A stretch of DNA of 51,233 nt from Dehalococcoidia bacterium (GTDB taxonomy: Bacteria; Chloroflexota; Dehalococcoidia; Tepidiformales; Tepidiformaceae): contig JAJDUR010000053.1 of assembly GCA_022826585.1 (NCBI GenBank), positions 1 through 51,233 on the forward strand. Reading direction: 5' to 3'. Under the pieces are notes generated by a model. It did not search any database. It worked only from the letters and a program-made list of their open reading frames with translations, and was not told the origin of the DNA. Below, in pieces: positions 46,236 through 51,233 of this stretch; within the stretch, counting starts at the first letter, position 1, and the number at the start of each line of letters is the position of its first letter. A program made the position numbers and the translations under genes.

Positions 46236-47198
46236 GTGGCCCTCGACGCGGTCCTGACCATCGCCGGCCTCGGCCTCCTGCTCGCCGGGGCGTGGCTGCT
46301 CGTGCGCTCCGCCTCGAGACTTGCCATGGCCTTCGGGCTGTCGCCCGTCATCGTCGGCGCGACCGTCGTCGCCTTCGGCACCTCCGCGCCCGAGTTCGTC
46401 GTCGGCCTCGCCGCCGGCATCGGGGGCTCGGGCGACCTCGCCGTCGGTAGCGTCTTCGGCTCGAATATCACGAACGTCGCGCTCGTCCTCGGCATCGCCG
46501 CCGTCATCCGCCCCATGGACGTGCACCCTCGCCTGCTGCGCTGGGAGATGCCAGTCCTCCTGGCCGCGACGGCCGCGGTCGCGGGCCTCGGCCTCACGGG
46601 CACGATCGGGCACGGCGCCGGCGCCCTCCTCTTCGTCGCCCTGGTCGCCTTCGTCGGGCTCTCCCTCTGGCTGCAGCCCGACGCCGCCGAGACGCTCGCC
46701 GCCGACCACGTGCCGGAGGCCGCGGGCAAGCTGGAGCGCCGCGGGCTCGCCGGCCACTCGGCGCTCCTGGTGCTCGGCGTGGGCGGCCTCGCCCTCGGCT
46801 CCGAGCTGGCGGTCAACGGGGCGACGGGCATCGCCGGGCGCGCCGGCATCAGCGAGGTCGCCATCGGCGTGACGGTCGTCGCGATCGGCACCAGCATGCC
46901 CGAGATCGTGACGACGGCCGTCGCCGCCCTGCGCGGCAACCACGACATCGCCCTCGGCAACGTCGTCGGCTCCAACGTCTTCAACCTGCTCGGCGTCCTC
47001 GGCCTGACGGGGGCGGTGGCCACCCTCCCCATCGACGGCGCCCTCTACCGCTTCGAGGTGCCCGCCCTGGCCGTCTCGACGATCGTGCTCTTTGCCCTCT
47101 CTTGGTCCGACACGCGCATCACCCGCTGGGAGGGCGCTGTCCTCCTGGCTGCCTACATCGCCTCCGTCTCCGTCGTCCTCGTGCGGGGCGCCATGTAG
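46236..47198 (+). CDS. CaCA-family sodium/calcium exchanger (YrbG-like)
   Basis: 320 residues, about ten TM segments in two inverted halves. The alpha-1 repeat SPVIVGATVVAFGTSAPEFVVGLAAG and alpha-2 repeat ISEVAIGVTVVAIGTSMPEIVTTAVAALRGNHDIALGNVVGSNVFNLLGVLG carry the GTSxPE and GSNxxN ion-binding motifs. This matches bacterial YrbG-type K+-independent Na+/Ca2+ exchangers, which extrude calcium. Start GTG 46236. It is monocistronic as far as can be seen: 38 nt after hicB and followed by a regulated promoter. Confidence 0.93.
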   Translation: MALDAVLTIAGLGLLLAGAWLLVRSASRLAMAFGLSPVIVGATVVAFGTSAPEFVVGLAAGIGGSGDLAVGSVFGSNITNVALVLGIAAVIRPMDVHPRLLRWEMPVLLAATAAVAGLGLTGTIGHGAGALLFVALVAFVGLSLWLQPDAAETLAADHVPEAAGKLERRGLAGHSALLVLGVGGLALGSELAVNGATGIAGRAGISEVAIGVTVVAIGTSMPEIVTTAVAALRGNHDIALGNVVGSNVFNLLGVLGLTGAVATLPIDGALYRFEVPALAVSTIVLFALSWSDTRITRWEGAVLLAAYIASVSVVLVRGAM

Positions 47199-47288
47199 CA
47201 GGCGGGCGGCGGGCGGGCCGTCAGGGAAGACCCCGCGGCCCCGTCGCTGCGTGCAGAGGCGCTGCGCGCATCGGTTGCCGCATGCGGG

Positions 47289-47326
47289 TTGACGTCCATG
47301 GCATCTCTTTTTGATACTCAGTATCA
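47289..47326 (+). promoter_or_regulatory. promoter overlapped by a perfect 7-1-7 palindrome
   Basis: TTGACG (47289-47294) is a -35 box, and an 18-bp gap leads to GATACT (47313-47318) as -10. The -10 lies inside the palindrome TGATACT-C-AGTATCA (47312-47326), which spans the -10 to the start site. This is the half-site spacing of Fur-family (Fur, Zur, PerR) operators (TGATAAT-n-ATTATCA). It stands out as an AT-rich island in a GC-rich background. A repressor is the natural reading; the protein is unknown. Confidence 0.6.
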
Positions 47327-47359
47327 TGAACGTTCGGATCACGCAGGTGGGTTATTTCG

Positions 47360-47950
47360 TTGACCAGCACTGATACGCCGTTGCAGGCGCCGCCGGGCGA
47401 CGCCGACTGGGTGGAGGCGGCCGCCCCACTGATGAACGACCAGTGCTGGTGCTGGGGCCAGGACGTTATCTACCCCGGTGGCAATCTGCTCATTCGCTAC
47501 GGACTGGAACGCCTCCCGGGGCAGGGACCGGGCGGACGCTCGGTGGGCTACACCCGCTCGATCAACGACCGCGGGGGTGTCTGGCTGCGCGGGGCGGGGG
47601 TGTTCTACTCGAGCGGGTCCGGAGCGGGCATCTTCCTCGGCCGGTACGACGTGAGCCCGCGAGTGATCGCCTGCAACGCCCCTCCGCTCGAACAATGGAG
47701 TGAGCAGGGTCTCGGCGCCTTTCCCTTCGCCGTGGAGTCTGAGCAGGGATTCGAGGCGGCCTGCGTCCTCGTGCCCGAGGCGTGCGACTGGATTGCCGAC
47801 TACGAGCTCTGGATCGTGGACACGGTGGGTGTCGAGCACCGCGAGCAGTGCCTCCAGCGCTGGCCGAAGCGCGAGACGCCCGCGGGCGAGTTCGCGATGC
47901 GCTGGCGGGCGCTCGGCCACGCCTTCCGAGACATGGCGCCTTCCTGGTAG
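47360..47950 (+). CDS. hypothetical protein with CWC motif behind a Fur-like operator
   Basis: About 196 residues from TTG 47360 (GGTGGG lies 8 nt upstream). No signal peptide or TM is seen. A distinctive NDQCWCWGQDV (C29, C31) near the N-terminus, aromatic beta-rich middle (GYTRSINDRGGVWLRGAGVFYSSG) and a C-terminal helix (EFAMRWRALGHAFRDMAPSW) are visible. I do not recognise the family. With the operator upstream the CxC might bind a metal, but this is inference. The next gene starts about 100 bp on, with its own SD. Confidence 0.7.
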   Translation: MTSTDTPLQAPPGDADWVEAAAPLMNDQCWCWGQDVIYPGGNLLIRYGLERLPGQGPGGRSVGYTRSINDRGGVWLRGAGVFYSSGSGAGIFLGRYDVSPRVIACNAPPLEQWSEQGLGAFPFAVESEQGFEAACVLVPEACDWIADYELWIVDTVGVEHREQCLQRWPKRETPAGEFAMRWRALGHAFRDMAPSW

Positions 47951-48050
47951 CTGGCCGGGCACGCTGAGGGGTGTTGCCCCCCTCCCCCACTGGCCCCCGC
48001 TCGCCGCAGGTGGCAGGCTGACCCCGCAACCACTCCCCCGGAGGCAACCC

Positions 48051-48692
48051 GTGCCCATTCCCGCACCCGACCGCTGGACCATGACCCTCGGCGAGGCCAT
48101 GTACACCATGCGCGCCATCCGCCGTTTCCGCCCCGACCCCATCGAGGAGCGCGACCTGCGCGACATCCTCGATGCCGCCCGGCAGGCCCCCAACGGCGGC
48201 AACCGCCAGGGCTGGCGCTTCCTGCTCGTGACCGACCCCGAGAAGCGCGCCGCCCTCGGCGAGCTCTACGAGGAGGCCTGGTGGGCCAAGCGCAAGGACG
48301 AGGGCATCAACGGCCCCGAGGACATCCCGCCCGGGAAGGGTGTGCGCCAGTCGGCCATGCGCCTCTCCGGCGAGATCGGCAACACCCCCGCCATGGTGCT
48401 CGTCTGCTCGACGGCGCGCGGCCGGGGCGCCATCGAGTCCGTCATCCCCGCCGTCCAGAACCTGTTGCTGGCCGCCCGCTCGATCGGCATCGGCGGCACG
48501 ATCACCACCCTCCACGCTGTCGTCGAGGAGCGCGTCCACGAGCTGTTCGGCATCCCCGCCGATGCGGAGGTCGTCTACTGCGTGCCCCTCGGCTACCCGC
48601 GCGGCCGCTTCGGCCCGCTCACCCGCAAGCCCCTCTCCGAGGTGGCCGCGCTCGACTCCTGGGACAACACCCCGGACTGGCTCGCCACCTGA
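48051..48692 (+). CDS. nitroreductase-family FMN oxidoreductase
   Basis: 213 residues from GTG 48051 (GGAGG 6 nt upstream). The FMN-binding start AIRRFRPDPIEERDLRDILDAARQAPNGGNRQGWRFLLV is typical, with SVIPAVQNLLLAARSIGIGGTITTLH in the second half and VPLGYPRGRFGPLTRKPL at the end. Such enzymes reduce nitro groups, quinones or enones with NAD(P)H, and the physiological substrate is usually unknown. The dimer interface is expected from the family. Convergent with the next gene, with a 4-bp gap. Confidence 0.92.
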   Translation: MPIPAPDRWTMTLGEAMYTMRAIRRFRPDPIEERDLRDILDAARQAPNGGNRQGWRFLLVTDPEKRAALGELYEEAWWAKRKDEGINGPEDIPPGKGVRQSAMRLSGEIGNTPAMVLVCSTARGRGAIESVIPAVQNLLLAARSIGIGGTITTLHAVVEERVHELFGIPADAEVVYCVPLGYPRGRFGPLTRKPLSEVAALDSWDNTPDWLAT

Positions 48693-48696
48693 GTCG

Positions 48697-49110
48697 CTAG
48701 CGCCAGCCATCCCGGCCGCGGTGGTCGAGGTGCGCCTGAACGGATGTCTCCAGGGCTCCGTCCAGGAGGAACGTGAGTTCCGGCGTGGCCACCGTCTTGA
48801 TGGAAAAGCGGGATGCTCCCTTCAACTCCCGCATCAGCGCGGCGGCGAGGAGGGGGACGAGGTCGCCCGTCTGGGCCCAGGAGGGCCTGGTCCAAGACTC
48901 GGATACCTCCACCCCTTCGTCGACTCGCCAGGTCACGGCGCCCCCTGGCTGGCGCTCGCCCGTTTTCAGCAAAAGGACCTGCAGCTCGCAGCTGGCGTAC
49001 AGCAGCAGCGTGGCCGTTCGCGCTCGCCCCTGCCCGTCACGCCACGGCTCGGACGTGATCCATACCGCCACAGCCGTCCGGAGGCCGCTGATGGAGTGCC
49101 CCGTCGTCAT
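48697..49110 (-). CDS. hypothetical protein, 137 aa
   Basis: A small soluble protein with alternating beta segments (TAVAVWITSEPW, RTATLLLYASCELQVLLLKTG, AVTWRVDEGVEVSESW) and a helical middle (DLVPLLAAALMRELKG), then FSIKTVATPELTFLLDGALE. I recognise no family. It runs in the same direction as the tandem GNAT gene, 12 nt after it, and probably shares its transcript. Codon use is slightly less GC-biased than neighbours. Confidence 0.6.
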   Translation of the reverse strand: MTTGHSISGLRTAVAVWITSEPWRDGQGRARTATLLLYASCELQVLLLKTGERQPGGAVTWRVDEGVEVSESWTRPSWAQTGDLVPLLAAALMRELKGASRFSIKTVATPELTFLLDGALETSVQAHLDHRGRDGWR

Positions 49111-49122
49111 CCCACAGACAGC

Positions 49123-49989
49123 TTAGTCGGCGAAAACGTCCTCCCGGAGGTTGCCGCTGAGTCTCTTTACGTACCGATCACCGCCTCTTTCCAGTTCCCA
49201 ACCGCGGTCCTCCAGCAGCCGCTGGAGCGGCGCCGTGCGCTCCGTCAGCGGTAGCTCCGCCGTGTGCGAGCCGTGCGTCCCCGCGTAGTCAGCCGCGCGC
49301 TCGACCATCCACGCGTCCAGGCCCCGCCCCTCGTAGCCCGCTGCCAGCACCGGCTCGCGGATGGCGGCGAGCCCGCCCCCCGTGTCTCGCGCCTGGATGA
49401 CCCCCACGACGCGGTCGCCGTCGGAGGCGACGAACCACCCCGGGCGCGTCCCCTGCTCGAAGGGCCACGGGTCCTCGCCCGCCAGCGCCGCGATCGCGTC
49501 CGCGTCGCTGCGGCGCTGCTCGCGCACGGTCAGCAGCGGTAGCCGCCGCTCGACCGTGAGCACGGCAACCTCCTCGCCCCGGAACGCCTCGTTCGCGCGA
49601 CCGATGGGCAGGTAGCCCAGCGCCGCGAAGTAGTCCGCCAGCCGCGACTCGTCGGGGAGTCTTGCGCGCACGAGCCGCAGCCCGCCGTCCTGGGCGCGAG
49701 CCTCCACCGCCCGCACGAGCGCCCGTCCCGCCCCCGCCTCCCGCGAGGCCAGCAGGTCGAACCCCGCGATCCCCTCATCCTCGCTCCGCCGCACCACGCC
49801 GACGACATCGTCGTCGCACTCCGCCAGCAGGAAGGCCTCGCCCGTCTGCATGCGGACGGCAAGGTCCGCCTCCGAGGGCGGCTCGGGCTCCGGGTAGCAG
49901 GCGTTCGACGCCGCGAACGCCTCCGCCAGCAGCTCCGCCAGCTCGGGCGCGTCGTCGCTGTCGGCGGGACGAACGGCGAAGCGGCTCAC
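49123..49989 (-). CDS. tandem GNAT acetyltransferase
   Basis: 288 residues from GTG 49987-49989, which matches the natural GNAT start (RFAVRPADSDDAPELAELLAEAF). The first GNAT half ends in the acyl-CoA-like LASREAGAGRALVRAVEARAQ. The second begins near residue 150 (LLTVREQRRSDADAIAALAG) and has VVGVIQAR and VLAAGYEGRGLDAWMVERAADYA. One half usually binds CoA and the other has lost it. The longer open frame upstream to 50271 has no similarity and is excluded. Substrate unknown. Confidence 0.85.
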   Translation of the reverse strand: MSRFAVRPADSDDAPELAELLAEAFAASNACYPEPEPPSEADLAVRMQTGEAFLLAECDDDVVGVVRRSEDEGIAGFDLLASREAGAGRALVRAVEARAQDGGLRLVRARLPDESRLADYFAALGYLPIGRANEAFRGEEVAVLTVERRLPLLTVREQRRSDADAIAALAGEDPWPFEQGTRPGWFVASDGDRVVGVIQARDTGGGLAAIREPVLAAGYEGRGLDAWMVERAADYAGTHGSHTAELPLTERTAPLQRLLEDRGWELERGGDRYVKRLSGNLREDVFAD

Positions 49990-50107
49990 GCGCCCATCGT
50001 AGAGGTCGCGCCGTTCTCGCGCGTCCGCCCTCGGGAAGGAATGAGGGGCTACAATGGCGCGCACACTCTCGGCGGGCCTGCCCGCCGCTCCCAGGGAAGG
50101 TACCGCC

Positions 50108-51233
50108 ATGGAAGATGTTGTCATTGCCAGCGGCGTTCGCACCGCGATCGGCACGTTCAACGGATCGCTCGCCAACACCCCCGCCAGCGAGCTCGGCTCC
50201 ACCGTCATCGCCGAGGCGGTCAACCGCGCCGGCCTCGAGGGCGGCGACGTCGAGCAGATCGTCATGGGCATCGTCGGCCAGGTGGCCGAGGACGCCTACC
50301 TCTCGCGCGTTTCCGGCATCAGGGCCGGCATCCCCGTCGAGACGCCCGCCGTCAACATCAACCGCCTCTGCGGCAGCGGCCTCGAGGCCATCAACACCGC
50401 CGCCCGCTACATCGAGACGGGTGACGCCGACGTGGTCGTCGCCGGCGGCTCCGAGAACATGACGCGCCTGCCCTTCTACCTGCGCAAGGCGCGCTCCGGC
50501 TACCGCCTCGGCCACGACACGATCGAGGACGGCATCGTCAAGCTCCTCAGCGACCCCTTCGAGGACACGCACATGGGGATCACCGCCGAGAAGCTCGCCG
50601 AGGAGTACGAGATCTCGCGCACGGCCCAGGACGAGTTCGCCGCCGAGAGCCAGCGGCGCGCCCTGAGCGCTATCGAGAACGGCTACTTCAAGGATCAGAT
50701 CGTCCCGATCACGGTGCGCGAGCGCCGCGAGGAGCGCGTCTTCGACACGGACGAGTTCCCCCGCGCGAGCACGCCCGAGCAGCTCGCCAGGCTGCGCCCG
50801 GCCTTCAAGAAGGACGGCATGGTGACCCCCGGCAACGCCAGCGGCATCAACGACGGCGCCGCTGCCACGGTCGTGATGAGCGCGGCGAAGGCGGACTCGA
50901 TGGGCGTGAAGCCCCGCATGCGCCTCATCGCGCGCGCCGAGGCCGGCGTCGACCCGTCGATCATGGGCAGCGGCCCCATCCCGGCCGTCAACAAGGTGCT
51001 CGACAAGGCCGACATGTCGCTCGACCAGATGGACGTGATCGAGCTGAACGAGGCCTTCGCCAGCGTCGCCTGCGCCTGCTCGAACGAGCTTGCGCTCGAC
51101 CCGCAGAAGACGAACCCGAACGGCGGCGCCATCGCCCTCGGCCACCCCGTGGGCGCGACCGGCACCATCCTGACGGTGAAGCTGATGCACGAGCTGGAGC
51201 GCACGGGCGGCCGCTACGGCCTCGTCAGCCTCT
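50108..51233 (+). CDS. acetyl-CoA C-acyltransferase (thiolase), 3' end outside window
   Basis: 375 residues are visible from ATG 50108; the gene runs off the end. C88 in NINRLCGSG is the nucleophile. Other motifs are VVAGGSENMTRLPFYLR, NASGINDGAAATVVMSA, DVIELNEAFASVACA and NPNGGAIALGHPVGATG (catalytic His), with the second Cys motif beyond the edge. It makes or cleaves acetoacetyl- or 3-ketoacyl-CoA; the synthetic or degradative sense cannot be told. A TACAAT -10-like box at 50048-50053 gives a leader of about 50 nt, and AGGGAAGG lies 8 nt before the ATG. Confidence 0.95.
   Translation, partial: MEDVVIASGVRTAIGTFNGSLANTPASELGSTVIAEAVNRAGLEGGDVEQIVMGIVGQVAEDAYLSRVSGIRAGIPVETPAVNINRLCGSGLEAINTAARYIETGDADVVVAGGSENMTRLPFYLRKARSGYRLGHDTIEDGIVKLLSDPFEDTHMGITAEKLAEEYEISRTAQDEFAAESQRRALSAIENGYFKDQIVPITVRERREERVFDTDEFPRASTPEQLARLRPAFKKDGMVTPGNASGINDGAAATVVMSAAKADSMGVKPRMRLIARAEAGVDPSIMGSGPIPAVNKVLDKADMSLDQMDVIELNEAFASVACACSNELALDPQKTNPNGGAIALGHPVGATGTILTVKLMHELERTGGRYGLVSL

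Noticed and set aside
49990-50271. N-terminal extension of the GNAT frame to 50271
   Set aside because: It is antisense to the thiolase start and has no GNAT similarity; the GTG at 49987 gives the family N-terminus.
1-51233. tRNA genes, rRNA, complete prophage, IS elements
   Set aside because: No T-arm GTTCGA-type signature with a cloverleaf, no rRNA-like segment and no transposase was seen in either strand; this is reading by eye, not a covariance search.

Overview
The window is gene-dense, high-GC bacterial chromosome. No rRNA, tRNA, CRISPR array or insertion sequence was seen. Four features fit a Chloroflexota bacterium, probably of Dehalococcoidia type: secreted proteins with long Thr-Pro linkers, an ECF sigma factor paired with a DUF5667 membrane protein, a luciferase-like F420-type oxidoreductase, and a tandem GWN-type C-terminal module on a subtilase. 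An actinobacterial relative cannot be excluded from sequence alone. GTG starts, 4-nt ATGA/GTGA couplings and possible leaderless transcripts are frequent.

Region 1 (1-5 kb) is cell wall: the end of an M23 peptidase, a hypothetical gene, a methyltransferase, alanine racemase (minus strand) and a large lipoprotein lytic transglycosylase. Region 2 (4.96-12.4 kb) is the origin-proximal core: rpmH (too short to be called easily), rnpA, yidD, three identical parS sites in a 0.55-kb non-coding stretch, a beta-propeller lipoprotein, yidC, jag with an RGG-like insert, a PfkB kinase, parA, parB and a RidA-like gene. dnaA is not next to rpmH in this window.

Region 3 (12.4-20 kb) has a hypothetical gene of unusual composition, a possible 34-residue membrane peptide, a TIGR01777 epimerase with an SRPBCC protein, lysA, moaC, a HAD phosphatase, a CapA-like lipoprotein and radC broken by a 1-nt frameshift. 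Region 4 (20-31 kb) holds a LysM protein, a phage-connector-like gene, a winged-helix regulator with a degenerate receiver, clpS, an orphan phage portal gene, a DUF2269 membrane protein, pyrG, the ECF sigma/DUF5667 pair, a Cys/His-knuckle protein and a secreted subtilase.

Region 5 (31-42 kb) holds an rRNA 2'-O-methyltransferase, a PP2C-like/TM/propeller protein, an LLM oxidoreductase, two tiny membrane proteins, an MBL hydrolase, a four-helix-bundle (S23/IVS) gene framed by inverted repeat copies, folE, and an acyltransferase/GT4/PIG-L deacetylase run resembling part of a mycothiol or bacillithiol pathway, then purM. Region 6 (42-51 kb) holds amtB-glnK-glnA for ammonium assimilation (both classical covalent-modification tyrosines are replaced), hicAB, a Na+/Ca2+ exchanger, a gene of unknown function under a promoter overlapped by a perfect 7-1-7 palindrome, a nitroreductase, a tandem GNAT and a thiolase cut by the window end.

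The most notable non-gene structures are the three parS sites, a family of about 115-bp multi-hairpin repeats (24.2, 36.7 and 37.2 kb, the last inverted), five convergent gene pairs sharing a single CTAG as both stop codons, and the 7-1-7 operator at 47.3 kb.
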